Of a stretch of 64,000 bases of DNA, positions 13,150-22,431 are shown one piece after another. The stretch covers positions 152,455,425-152,519,424 of the forward strand of contig JAHLJT010000631.1 of assembly GCA_031308135.1 (NCBI GenBank), written 5' to 3'. Each line of letters starts with the position of its first letter. Position 1 is the first letter of the stretch. Position numbers and translations under genes: made by a program. The stretch comes from Acheta domesticus. Taxonomy: Eukaryota; Arthropoda; Insecta; Orthoptera; Gryllidae. The notes under the pieces are model-generated. The model saw nothing but the letters and a program-made list of their open reading frames with translations. It was not told the origin of the DNA and made no database searches.

Positions 13150-16100
13150 TTCCCATTACATCACGACTAAAGATGTTTTGAGTCGGCTGAATATAAGATC
13201 TACTCCAGGTTGCAACCAGCTACCTAAGGAGCAGATCCGGTCACTATCAGTGCCTCTACAATACTTTACGCAAAATGTGGGCTGTTCCAAATAAAGCAAT
13301 TTCTTGCACTTCCCAGTCTTTTGAATTACCTGGGAGTTTAGACAAGTTCTTACTCAAATTTTGCGGAACAAATCCCAGAGCTCCGATAACTATCGGGACG
13401 ACCTGTGCCTTTACGCCCCACATTCGGCTGATCTCGATTTCCAAACTCTTGTATTTAAGACGTTTCTCTGCCTCCTTGGTAACGACGTTTTGATCGCAAG
13501 GTACAGCAACATCGACAAGTAAACACGATTTTTTCGCCAAATCTCGGATAACTATATCCGGTTTGTTTGCCGCTATCGTGCGATCAGTTTGAATTTGTTG
13601 GTCGTACAATATCGTACAGAATCCAACAGACGTCACCGGTTTTGGTGAGTGTTCGTACCACTTGAGGCATGTGTTTGGAACTTTGAGGGCGGTACAGATC
13701 TGCCAGTGGAGGTAGCTACACACCCTGTCATGTCTTTTCAGGTATTCTGTCTTTGCTAGGATTGGACAAGCTGAGACAATATGATCAATGGTTTCTACTT
13801 GCTCCTGGCAAATGCGGCATTTATCATCTTGGGAAATTTTGAGAACCGCTTTATCATAATGTCGTGTTCTCAAGGCCTGATCTTGGGCAGCTATTACAAG
13901 TGCTTCCGATTCTGGCTTCATCCTTCCCCTTTTAAGCCACATAAATGATTGATCTTTATTGATCTGCACCTTGTCCATTCTTTTTAGGTATTGTCCGTGG
14001 AGTGGTTTGTCTCTCCACGTTTTCTTTAACATTTTTTGTGTCTCACACTTCATGTTTAGCAGCATCAGAAGTTCAGTGTCTGTGTTACTCGATGTGTCTT
14101 GCCTAGTTTTCTTCGCAATGCTTCTTGCTACACTAACAATGCCTCTGTTTCCCATTCTTCGGTCAGATTTCATGACCTGCCTCATTAGAGGGTCATCTTG
14201 ATGGCTGACTACATACTTCCCCAACCCGACTATTGCGTTGTGCCAGGAGGCCTCAATTTGTCTGAGGCCTCTTCCTCCTTCCTTACGTGACACATAAAGT
14301 CTATGTATATCAGCTCGAGGGTGGGCAACATGATGCATTGTTAGCAGTTTTCTGGTTTTTCGATCCATGGTGCGAATTTCTTGCTCAGTCCAGTCCACTA
14401 GTCCAAAACTGTATTCGGCTACAGGTACCGCCAAACTACCTATTGCAGATATTTTATTCCTGGAATTCAGTGCGGACTGCAGGACCAGTCTCACTCTCCT
14501 ATAATACTCCCTACGAATTCTCTCTTTCATTCTGTCGTTCGAGATGGTTTCACATTCTTCAATGCCCAGATATTTGTAAGTTTTACCTGGTTCAAGATCT
14601 TGAATCACAGTGTGCGTATCAATTTCAATGTTCTCAGACGTTGTGAGTTTCCCTCTTTTTAAATTGATTTTTGCACACTTGTCAAGACCAAACTTCATGC
14701 AGATGTCATTGCTAAAGTCATTCACGACAGACAGCATTTGGGAGAGAATCGCTTCATTCTTAGCAAACACTTTCAGATCATCCATGTAAAACAAATGTGA
14801 TACTGGCCTTTCATCACCATGGAGCTTATAACCAAAGTCAGCTTGCGACAACTGTCTCGATAGTGGGATCAAACTAATGCAAAACAGCAGAGGGGATAGT
14901 GAATCTCCTTGAAAAATACCCCTGTTAATCTGAATACTTCTGGTTTCTACTGCTTCCTTTCCGCTGGGTATTAGTAACCTGGTACTCCACGACTTCATAC
15001 TAGCCTTGCAAAATTCAGTAAGTCTAGGATGAAATCGATAGATCTCCAGGGTCTTCAAAATCCAATCGTGTGGTACACTATCAAAGGCCTTTTGGTAGTC
15101 AATCCAAGCCATGCTCAAATTACGTTTGCGTTTCTTTACATCATTCAAGATGACTTTATTCAGGAGCAAGATTTCCTTACAGCCATAAGAGCCTTTACGA
15201 CATCCTTTTTGTTCAGCTGGCATTAGATGATTCTTATCTAGATGTCTATACATTTTGTCAGCTATGGCTGAAGTTATAACTTTGTACAGTACTGGCAGAC
15301 AAGTAATTGGCCTGTAGTTCTTCGCCAAAGAGCTGTCTCCCGCTTTGGGTAGCAAATACGTGATGCCGCGTGTGAGCCATTCCGGGATTTCCTTTGGGTT
15401 TTCAAAAATTTTATTAACAGCCTTTGCTAGATGAGAATGTATTGCTGTTAATTTCTTAATCCAATAAATCTGGATCTTATCAATCCCGGGGGACTTCCAG
15501 TTTCCCATGTTCTTAATTGCTTGGAAGAGGTCGTCTTCCGAGAATTGGTGAACATCTTCCACTGTTTCTACAAGTTCATCGGCAGCATCAACTTCAGATT
15601 GAAGCCAAGATGCGTCTTTGTTGTAGGATCTGCTCTCTTCCCAGATTCCGGCCCAAAATGCTTCGACGTCATCTTTTGAAGGAGTAACAGCTTTGCCATT
15701 CGGTTTTTGAGTCAGATTGCGATAGAATCTCTTCGCATCTGTTTCAAACAACCGGTTCTGTACACGGAAATCTATTCTACGTTTGTACCTTCTTATTCGT
15801 TGAGCCCATGCTTGAATTTTCTCTTTTAGCTTTTCAACTACCATTAGCCTGCTGGTGTCATTTTCAATTTGGTATTTTTGTTCAACATTGAATATTTTTC
15901 GTTGAACTTTAGAGGTGTGCGTTGATTTAGAAGATGCCTCAGCTAAGAGTGATATTTCACGCCGGGTGTCGGCTATCCGTTTCATAATTCTGTTCATCCA
16001 TGGGGGTACAGAGCTGTTTACTCTGTTTTGCTGTCGGCCGTCGGTGTTCTTGGCTGGCCCCAAAATTATCTGAGATACTAGATATCCAGTTGCATATATG

Positions 16101-17323
16101 ATGTGATTGATTTCAGTAATATCTAGATCTCTGCCTGGGGTCTCCACCACCTCATTTAAGACAGAATTCACTGTTTCTATCACTCTTTTAGCTTTGGCAT
16201 TTTCGTATGTTCTCCTCAACGGTTCGCGAGATTCAAACGGAAGTTGACTAACTCTTTCTATCTCGCGCCGAAGGAGATTTCGCATCATGTCCTTATCGTG
16301 TAATTCATTGCCAGATGAGTTGTCACCACTGACGTGTGTTTCACTGGAAAGCGATGAACCTTCGACGGGATCATCATTTTCCAGTTCTACATGTTCGTCA
16401 TGTGGATTGTTCGAGCGAAGTACATACTCTGCATTTCTCTCAATGTCAGCAAGTTGTTCTGCTGTGAATTTTCCACTGCTGAGTATGTATCGTCGTTGAC
16501 TGGCAAGCTTCTTTGAGTCTAGGGTAGGTCTCATATCTGGGTTCCGCTCTCTCCATACCTTGAAAACTTCTATTTCTGAGCCCCCATTTTTGGCTTTTGC
16601 ATAGTAAAAGCACCACATCACCTCCTTTAATTCATCCCGGGTCCATCTCTGACGATGGCTTCGAGCTACTGCCGGCTCTGGGTCCCTGGGACTAACACCC
16701 GTGGGATGGCCAGATGTCGACAAGGTGACATTAGCTCGGTTTCTGAGCAGGTATGGGACATTGGTAGAACAAGGCACGTTAAGATTCATTACATTGCTTG
16801 TTCTATCCATTTTGCTCATTGGTTTGAATTGAGGATTCGCAGGACGCAAGTTCGAGTTCACAGATCACACTTAACCCTCGGGTTGTTTCCTGCCATCCGT
16901 TACTGCGACCCACAGTGGCCTCAGGGCATCCCCCCGCAGGGCCCAGCAAGGGGTCCCTCCGATCGCCAGTCGGCATTACTAAACCCTACGGGATTTTCAC
17001 TGACTGCTGAAGGCAGCCTCCTTCGCTGGCTAATGCAAGGTTCGGGCCTCCACTCTAATCAGTGGCCTGGTGTGCCAACCCAGTTTCTCTCCTGTACCCT
17101 CTATGGGCCGACAACAGGAAGTCCAAAGGTTCATGACCCTTCCCTCTCTACTTACTTCCCACTCTCCTCAAAATGGAGTACTTCTTCGTCTGACCCCTCA
17201 CCTTTAACCTATTCAGCAAGGGAGGCCCTACCGGTAGCTAGGCTACCACTGACATAGCTTTAAGGCTCATGGGGGTACTCAAGCTCCACCACCAACTCCA
17301 AGGTCGTGTACTCCCTAGGTGGA

Positions 17324-17324
<1 letters not shown>
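13150..17324 (-). mobile_element. Full-length R4/Dong-like non-LTR retrotransposon
   Basis: The element reads on the minus strand: a 5' leader of about 460 bp (17,324-16,862), one 1,201-aa ORF, and a short 3' UTR of about 105 bp ending AATGGGAAAA at the (TAA)n tract. There is no poly(A) tail; both ends abut TAA repeats. Encoded domains are a reverse transcriptase with a C-terminal CCHC knuckle and a PD-(D/E)XK restriction-like endonuclease, the layout of the R2/R4/NeSL groups. Insertion in TAA repeats is the known habit of Dong in Bombyx. The intact ORF suggests a young insertion. Assignment to R4/Dong rests on domain order and target and not on a tree. Confidence 0.85.
13256..16861 (-). CDS. 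Non-LTR retrotransposon polyprotein: RT and restriction-like endonuclease
   Basis: 1,201 aa. It nicks the target and copies the element RNA onto the nick (target-primed reverse transcription). Residues 70-150 form a basic, tryptophan-containing helix-rich segment (RWTRDELKEVMWCFYY) like a SANT/Myb-type binding module; I see no N-terminal Cys2His2 finger. Reverse transcriptase occupies about 490-770: AWIDYQKAFDSV at 585-596 (motif A), GIFQGDSLSP at 648-657 (motif B) and YMDD at 692-695 (catalytic). A C-X2-C-X8-H-X4-C knuckle uses C1015, C1018, H1027 and C1032. Next comes the endonuclease signature K1100-P-D1102-X14-D1117, with K1136 nearby. There are no internal stops. The start Met at 16,861 is the first in the frame, so the true start could be internal. 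Overlapping plus-strand ORFs are shadows. Confidence 0.93.
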   Translation of the reverse strand: MNSNLRPANPQFKPMSKMDRTSNVMNLNVPCSTNVPYLLRNRANVTLSTSGHPTGVSPRDPEPAVARSHRQRWTRDELKEVMWCFYYAKAKNGGSEIEVFKVWRERNPDMRPTLDSKKLASQRRYILSSGKFTAEQLADIERNAEYVLRSNNPHDEHVELENDDPVEGSSLSSETHVSGDNSSGNELHDKDMMRNLLRREIERVSQLPFESREPLRRTYENAKAKRVIETVNSVLNEVVETPGRDLDITEINHIIYATGYLVSQIILGPAKNTDGRQQNRVNSSVPPWMNRIMKRIADTRREISLLAEASSKSTHTSKVQRKIFNVEQKYQIENDTSRLMVVEKLKEKIQAWAQRIRRYKRRIDFRVQNRLFETDAKRFYRNLTQKPNGKAVTPSKDDVEAFWAGIWEESRSYNKDASWLQSEVDAADELVETVEDVHQFSEDDLFQAIKNMGNWKSPGIDKIQIYWIKKLTAIHSHLAKAVNKIFENPKEIPEWLTRGITYLLPKAGDSSLAKNYRPITCLPVLYKVITSAIADKMYRHLDKNHLMPAEQKGCRKGSYGCKEILLLNKVILNDVKKRKRNLSMAWIDYQKAFDSVPHDWILKTLEIYRFHPRLTEFCKASMKSWSTRLLIPSGKEAVETRSIQINRGIFQGDSLSPLLFCISLIPLSRQLSQADFGYKLHGDERPVSHLFYMDDLKVFAKNEAILSQMLSVVNDFSNDICMKFGLDKCAKINLKRGKLTTSENIEIDTHTVIQDLEPGKTYKYLGIEECETISNDRMKERIRREYYRRVRLVLQSALNSRNKISAIGSLAVPVAEYSFGLVDWTEQEIRTMDRKTRKLLTMHHVAHPRADIHRLYVSRKEGGRGLRQIEASWHNAIVGLGKYVVSHQDDPLMRQVMKSDRRMGNRGIVSVARSIAKKTRQDTSSNTDTELLMLLNMKCETQKMLKKTWRDKPLHGQYLKRMDKVQINKDQSFMWLKRGRMKPESEALVIAAQDQALRTRHYDKAVLKISQDDKCRICQEQVETIDHIVSACPILAKTEYLKRHDRVCSYLHWQICTALKVPNTCLKWYEHSPKPVTSVGFCTILYDQQIQTDRTIAANKPDIVIRDLAKKSCLLVDVAVPCDQNVVTKEAEKRLKYKSLEIEISRMWGVKAQVVPIVIGALGFVPQNLSKNLSKLPGNSKDWEVQEIALFGTAHILRKVL

Positions 17325-17384
<60 letters not shown>
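17325..17384. repeat. (TAA)n tract at the 5' side of the LINE
   Basis: About 20 uninterrupted ATT units on the plus strand, TAA on the LINE strand, abutting the element's 5' end. Confidence 0.95.
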
Positions 17385-18566
17385 GGGTTCTATGTTACTG
17401 AGAGACTGTGTATTTTTATGTTTTTGTAATTAGCTGCCACCGGGTTATACCCATTTGCAGTTTAAATAAATCTATCTATCTGGCGTGGCAATTGTGCGGT
17501 ACTGCCGGGGACTTGAGAAAAGGCGATAGTCCCTTAGTGCTTCTCGTGACACTCACGCCCATATTCTCAATACCGTGTAATACGAGAATTATCGTCGAGT
17601 CCAGATAATTCGCGAATCAAAGCAAAAATCGTTATTCACGAGGCACGATCGGTTGCGATTCGCGGATTAGACACCCCGATTTCGATCTGTGGGTTATACC
17701 TCCGATTTCTGCGTATAATTCGCGAATTGCACTTGGTTGCCATTGGCGACCCTGTTAAAGAATACAGACGACTCCGCAAAATACGATTTGTGTGCTGTTG
17801 AATTTATGGAACGCGTTTGAAATAAAGAGAGACCCCCTCTATTTGCTTCCTTTCCTTCATCAGTAATATAAATCATCTGAGTAGCTGAGTTGTCAGTTAC
17901 ATGCTGAATAATTTTGAATAATATTGTTTCAAGTACTGGGTTCAGCAATTATTTTATTTAATATTATATAATTTGGACTTATCATTCTATCAGTGCAAGT
18001 TATTTTTTAATAAAATCACATTATTAGCTTTTGCTTTCAATTAAAGGTATGGTCATAGTTTATCTTACTTTCATCTATTAGAATATCTTTTTTAATTTTT
18101 ACATTCACTATAGGAGATCATCAGAAATATATACTTGCAACACCCAAAAACAGTGTAGATATTGTTAACATAATCAGGCAAACAAATGGTCAAGGAATTT
18201 CAAATTAAATATTTGAATAAACCATAAATTCAAATAAATTGAAATGGATTACAGGGGTTTAAAGAAAGAATACAATAACAATTAGACAAAAATGCTACTA
18301 AGTAGATCCTTAGTTAAATTGAATTATAAGTTTTTTCATTTGAAGTAAATAAATAAAAACTGAATGCAATTAACAAATATTTGTATTTATTTCATTAATG
18401 TAGAATATTGAAATAGAAACTTTTCTGATAAAAAAATGATAATTTTCACAAATTTAGTGCCCAAATACAGGAATATTACTGAACCCTAAGTTATAAACAC
18501 AATAAACAAAAACAAAAAAGGAGAGACATAGCAAAATATGCTGAATGGTTTCAATGTAATGAATAT

Positions 18567-18572
18567 TTTATT
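18567..18572 (-). promoter_or_regulatory. Candidate poly(A) signal AATAAA
   Basis: AATAAA on the minus strand about 200 bp past the stop codon of the exon-like frame ending at 18,768. Confidence 0.4.
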
Positions 18573-18767
18573 CCTTTGCTAAACATTTGGAAAACAAATA
18601 TAAAATCTCAAATTGCTAAAAACAACCAAATAAAGGTTGTAGTCCATGTTTGATTCCATCACTAATTTAACGTGTAGACAAAATTTAATTTTTTTTAAGA
18701 ATGAATTGTTCGTTCATCACATCTTGATAATATTCAAATTTTAGGTAGATAAACATTGCATCCTCAA

Positions 18768-18920
18768 CTAATGTTCCTTCATAAACTCAAATTCTTCTTG
18801 ATGCTTTAAGAATGTGGAATCCTTGAGGTAATTTTTGCATTCCTGGGAAGTAGATACCATTCTCATAATTTCTGGCCCCTCTCGCAGCTGCTGGTACTGG
18901 TTATCTATCTCTGGCATTTC
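18768..18920 (-). pseudogene. Terminal exon-like coding piece of an unrecognised small gene
   Basis: On the minus strand, AAATAG (acceptor-like) is followed by 50 codons and a TAG. The peptide begins EMPEIDNQYQQLREGPEIMR and ends FEFMKEH. It is acidic, has balanced amino-acid use, and ends cleanly at a stop followed by AT-rich 3'-UTR-like DNA with AATAAA. That looks like real coding sequence inside otherwise low-complexity DNA. I do not recognise the family. It may be the last exon of the gene whose earlier exon lies at 22,294-22,431, but the splice phases of the two do not match directly, so a middle exon would be needed. Confidence 0.45.
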
Positions 18921-18988
18921 CTATTTGGACATAAAATATTCATTTTGAAGGATATCTTTATGAGTCGCTTTTTCTAAATATGAATATT

Positions 18989-19078
18989 ATTGCATAAAAA
19001 AAGGTTCCATTCATTATAGACAATCAGGTGATAATAAAATATATTTCATACAAGGTTGAAGTTTGTACATAAAACAAA
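18989..19078. repeat. Left arm of an older inverted repeat
   Basis: TTGCATAAAAAAAGGTTCCA and the following 70 bp are mirrored at 20,805-20,890 with only a few mismatches; similarity stops sharply at TTGCAT on the outer side. The Penelope pair lies in the loop between the arms, so this repeat predates that insertion. Confidence 0.8.
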
Positions 19079-19088
19079 GTTGGAGTTT
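19076..19088. repeat. Target-site duplication, left
   Basis: AAAGTTGGAGTTT, repeated in direct orientation at 20,690-20,702. It marks the outer borders of the Penelope-like insertion. Confidence 0.75.
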
Positions 19089-19162
19089 GGTAGATTCGTA
19101 GGCTTCCGCGGCCGGAGTCATTATATTCTTGGCTGTCCGGGATGGGCCGCGTCTCAGTAGGT

Positions 19163-19208
19163 TTTACTGACGTTTCGGCCATCTTGCTGTGGCCTTCTTC
19201 AGAGCAAA
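19163..19208 (-). ncRNA. Hammerhead ribozyme-like motif, left Penelope arm
   Basis: Exact mirror of the motif at 20,604-20,649: conserved CTGAAGA, a GGCC/GGCC helix II, GAAACGTC, and a 6-bp stem I (TTTGCT with AGTAAA, one G-U pair). Minimal type I hammerheads with a self-complementary ACGT helix III are established in Penelope-like elements. Confidence 0.7.
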
Positions 19209-19481
19209 CTGCTGCCGAGAGGCTAGCGTGTCGCATAGATATAGGGCGGGGTGCAGGAGCTGATAGGTCGCAGCGGCGACCAATGGGAGGAGGGCAGGTG
19301 GCCCGCGATTGGCGGAGAGGGAAAGGAGCGATGCTGGGAGACCTGATAATGTGGGGGGAGGGGGGGTGGTTGGAAAGGGAAGAGGATAGAAAGATGAACA
19401 GGATAGACACCTGGAAATTGCAACTGCGTGGTCGGAGACGGGAGAAAAGGCCGAAAGAAACCGGGCGAATAAGCAGCCACG

Positions 19482-19895
19482 TCATTGGTCGACCGCGGGG
19501 GTGTGTCTCCGTGGGGCGCGACCGTATTGGCGGGGAGCGCCGACCCGCCTCCAGGTGTTGCTAAGGCGGAGCCCATCATCTCTGTTGAGGTTTTCGGGCC
19601 TCCTGGAGATTTCCAAAGCCTCTTTGATCACACGAGGCCACCACCGGTCTTCAATAGATAGAGTGCGAGTCTCGTGGTAATTGACGAGGTGACCGGTTTC
19701 GGCGGCATGTTGGGCTAAGGCCGATTTGTGGATGTTATGTAGCCGGTCATGTCGCATGTGTTCCCGCATCCGCTCTTCTACCGTGCGCCCGGTTTGGCCT
19801 ATGTAGACAAGCCCACAACTGCATGGGATTTCATATACGCCGGCGTCTTGAAGTGGGTCCGGGCGGTCCTTCACCTGGACCAGGCTCCCTCCGAT
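19482..19895 (-). CDS. Penelope-like GIY-YIG endonuclease fragment, left arm
   Basis: The C-terminal endonuclease domain of a Penelope-like polyprotein; the full protein cuts the target and primes reverse transcription. Visible are GVYEIPCSCGLVYIGQTGRT, which is the GIY...YIG core with the paired cysteines typical of these elements, then RTVEERMREHMRH and HAAETGH. The reading frame is open to 20,063, but its first 55 or so codons are antisense of the opposite arm and not protein-derived. The RT domain is missing, so this copy cannot act alone. Confidence 0.85.
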   Translation of the reverse strand: MGGSLVQVKDRPDPLQDAGVYEIPCSCGLVYIGQTGRTVEERMREHMRHDRLHNIHKSALAQHAAETGHLVNYHETRTLSIEDRWWPRVIKEALEISRRPENLNRDDGLRLSNTWRRVGAPRQYGRAPRRHTPAVDQ

Positions 19896-19896
19896 T

Positions 19897-19915
19897 ATAA
19901 TCGGATAATCAATAA
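19897..19915. other. Junction between the two Penelope arms
   Basis: A short AT-rich spacer, including part of the palindrome CCGATTATAATCGG (19,891-19,904), separates the two inverted arms. This is where the two 5'-truncated copies meet. Confidence 0.8.
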
Positions 19916-19916
19916 A

Positions 19917-20330
19917 ATCGGAGGGAGCCTGGTCCAGGTGAAGGACCGCCCGGACCCACTTCAAGACGCCGGCGTATATGAAATCCCATGCAGTTGTGGG
20001 CTTGTCTACATAGGCCAAACCGGGCGCACGGTAGAAGAGCGGATGCGGGAACACATGCGACATGACCGGCTACATAACATCCACAAATCGGCCTTAGCCC
20101 AACATGCCGCCGAAACCGGTCACCTCGTCAATTACCACGAGACTCGCACTCTATCTATTGAAGACCGGTGGTGGCCTCGTGTGATCAAAGAGGCTTTGGA
20201 AATCTCCAGGAGGCCCGAAAACCTCAACAGAGATGATGGGCTCCGCCTTAGCAACACCTGGAGGCGGGTCGGCGCTCCCCGCCAATACGGTCGCGCCCCA
20301 CGGAGACACACCCCCGCGGTCGACCAATGA
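19917..20330 (+). CDS. Penelope-like GIY-YIG endonuclease fragment, right arm
   Basis: About 137 codons, near-identical to the left-arm copy and equally intact. The GIY-YIG core and CSC motif are followed by WWPRVIKEALEISRRPENLN, the usual tail region of Penelope-type endonucleases, where the catalytic glutamate is expected. No reverse transcriptase precedes it. The lack of divergence between arms points to a recent origin or to copying of one arm from the other. Confidence 0.85.
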   Translation: MGGSLVQVKDRPDPLQDAGVYEIPCSCGLVYIGQTGRTVEERMREHMRHDRLHNIHKSALAQHAAETGHLVNYHETRTLSIEDRWWPRVIKEALEISRRPENLNRDDGLRLSNTWRRVGAPRQYGRAPRRHTPAVDQ

Positions 20331-20603
20331 CGTGGCTGCTTATTCGCCCGGTTTCTTTCGGCCTTTTCTCCCGTCTCCGACCACGCAGTTGCAATTTCCA
20401 GGTGTCTATCCTGTTCATCTTTCTATCCTCTTCCCTTTCCAACCACCCCCCCTCCCCCCACATTATCAGGTCTCCCAGCATCGCTCCTTTCCCTCTCCGC
20501 CAATCGCGGGCCACCTGCCCTCCTCCCATTGGTCGCCGCTGCGACCTATCAGCTCCTGCACCCCGCCCTATATCTATGCGACACGCTAGCCTCTCGGCAG
20601 CAG

Positions 20604-20649
20604 TTTGCTCTGAAGAAGGCCACAGCAAGATGGCCGAAACGTCAGTAAA
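20604..20649 (+). ncRNA. Hammerhead ribozyme-like motif, right Penelope arm
   Basis: Stem I TTTGCT (20,604-20,609) pairs with AGTAAA (20,644-20,649). The core is CTGAAGA at 20,610-20,616. Helix II GGCC...GGCC spans 20,618-20,635. GAA is followed by ACGT and C, predicting cleavage after 20,643. Every conserved core base of the type I hammerhead is present, with A in the variable position of CUGANGA. The minimal helix III suggests activity as a dimer. Confidence 0.7.
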
Positions 20650-20689
20650 ACCTACTGAGACGCGGCCCATCCCGGACAGCCAAGAATAT

Positions 20690-20702
20690 AAAGTTGGAGT
20701 TT
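20690..20702. repeat. Target-site duplication, right
   Basis: AAAGTTGGAGTTT, the same word in the same orientation as 19,076-19,088. Confidence 0.75.
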
Positions 20703-20804
20703 TTACAATGTTTCACAGATCATTTGTCTCCATCATCAGGTACTTTTTGGCTTATATTGGATATAAGTTTTGAGTTTGTGAATCATAAGTAAGTAACTTA
20801 CTTA

Positions 20805-20890
20805 CTTTATATACAGACTTCAACCTTATATGAAATATATTTTATTATCACCTGATTGTCTATAATGAATGGAACCTTTCTTTATGCAAT
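20805..20890. repeat. Right arm of the older inverted repeat
   Basis: Reverse complement of 18,989-19,078 with a few substitutions. The loop side holds TAAGTAAGTAACTTACTTAC, another palindrome. Confidence 0.8.
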
Positions 20891-22280
20891 GAAGAAAGAC
20901 AATATATAAAAACATAAGAATATTATTGACATGAATATAAATATTGTTGAAATTGTAAAATAACTGGTTTCATCACTGCCAACAAAAGCTTGCTGATAAT
21001 AAAGAAACTTGTTTCATTTATCTACGATGTCAACGATATGTCACAAATCCATCAACGTTATAGTAAAGATCACCAAAGATGAACCTCAGGAAACATCAGC
21101 GTTTCAATTCATTTACAAATGAGAGTGTAGAATTAGATTAAAAAAATGAATAAATGAAAATAAATTATGCACTCTGCAAATGCTTTAAAGATGGGTTTGG
21201 TTGTTAAAAAAAATGATAATACAATTACTAGAAATAAACAAATTGAAAAACCAAAACGATTTTGTTTTAATTACTTCCCTTATACAACAGATCTTAAATT
21301 TTTTAACAATCCTAAGTTCAGAAATCCAACCCTGCAATCAGTCCAAATATAAATAATATTCTAAAAGAATTTTTGATACTGGAATCCCAATCTAATTTAG
21401 ACTATGCACATTAACAATATGCACAATCTATTTATAGAAGTAGTGGTATCATATATTGTAAGGCAGATCAATCAATATTGATTGTTGACATTTAATTAAT
21501 CTTTCTTTAAATTCAATGATATTGTAAAATGTAACTGAATTTTAAAATTCAATATTTTTTATATTTAGCCTACATTACATTTTCAATAACGAAGTAACAA
21601 TCATCTGCTTCAGCTTCCAGAAATAGAAGGGTATTTTTCATTATATAAGTATATATTACTATGGATTCAGAGAATCACAAAACATAAATATGAATTAGTA
21701 CATTTAACAACAAGAGTTCATGAAAATGTGCAAATAATATTTTTGGAATCTATGTGAAAACCAAAGAATGTTTTATATACTATTTCACATTTATTCCAGT
21801 ATGTCTCACCAAAACAAAAATAAAATTTATTTTGTATCTTCTGAAGAAGACAAAATAACTTTGACATCTGGGCAGGATTATTTCCAATCTTTGAATTTTA
21901 TGACAATTATGCTGAATTTGTTTGTTTTATTAAAAGACATGGTTTATCATAACGTTTTATTATGTACATTTCATTTTAAAAAATTGTGCAAATATTACTT
22001 GCATTTGAAAGTTTCATGTCATCAGATTTGATTTGATTTGATTTTGTTTGGTAAAACCATGGTTTAGGGTAGCACTATTCCTATTCCTTTGAATATAGTT
22101 TTGACTTCCAATGAGGTGAAATTATTTTATTAGTTGCACTAAAATATACTGAAATAACTTTTACAGTCCTTCACCAGAACACAAAGTATCAATCAAAAAT
22201 ATTTGTAAAACTCTGGGTAGAGCCCCAATATGCCCTGTTGTTTTGAAAATTAAATACACAACTTGCAAGGTAAATAAAAC
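20891..22280. other. AT-rich DNA inside the nested unit
   Basis: No recognisable coding sequence. It may be intronic to the exon-like pieces at 22,294-22,431 and 18,768-18,920. Confidence 0.4.
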
Positions 22281-22293
22281 CAAAAACACTTAC

Positions 22294-22431
22294 TTTGAGT
22301 CATATTAACTGCCTTTTCGTATCCCAAATCATAGTCACATACAGTACGTTCTTCAGGCGGATGAATGCAGTAATTTTCCCATCCAATTAAGTACACAGCG
22401 TTTCTTCAGCGTACACAGCTGCTTCTATCAT
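22294..22431 (-). pseudogene. Exon-like coding piece with a 20-bp disrupting duplication
   Basis: From ATG at 22,431 the frame reads MIEAAVY and then hits a stop. GTACACAGC occurs at 22,391-22,399 and again at 22,411-22,419. The extra 20 bp shift the frame, and past the duplication a long coding-like stretch continues (LIGWENYCIHPPEERTVCDY). It runs to a good donor site, A|GTAAGTG, at 22,293. The two cysteines are ten residues apart, reminiscent of small mitochondrial CX(n)C proteins, but I do not recognise it. An acceptor-like AAG just before the second unit could bypass the break. Confidence 0.45.

Larger units (their letters stand above)
19089..19896 (-). mobile_element. 5'-truncated Penelope-like element, left arm
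   Basis: This arm reads on the minus strand from the palindrome centre outward: endonuclease codons, 3' UTR with a hammerhead-like motif, and a 3' tail through CCAAGAATATAATGACTCCG. It is near-identical to the right arm. It keeps about 45 bp more of the 3' tail than the right arm does. The reverse transcriptase region is absent in both. Confidence 0.85.
19916..20689 (+). mobile_element. 5'-truncated Penelope-like element, right arm
   Basis: Mirror image of 19,089-19,896. It starts in the linker before the endonuclease, runs through the 3' UTR and stops at CCAAGAATAT, directly followed by the right target duplication. The two arms together form a 1.6-kb insertion. Confidence 0.85.

Noticed and set aside
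14287..17257. Plus-strand open frames across the LINE, including a 200-codon one at 16,655-17,257
   Set aside because: They overlap the intact minus-strand polyprotein or its leader and match nothing; shadows.
19749..19916. The first 55 or so codons of the 193-codon frames spanning the Penelope palindrome, as a new protein domain
   Set aside because: They are antisense translation of the opposite arm, produced by the palindrome, and not protein-derived.
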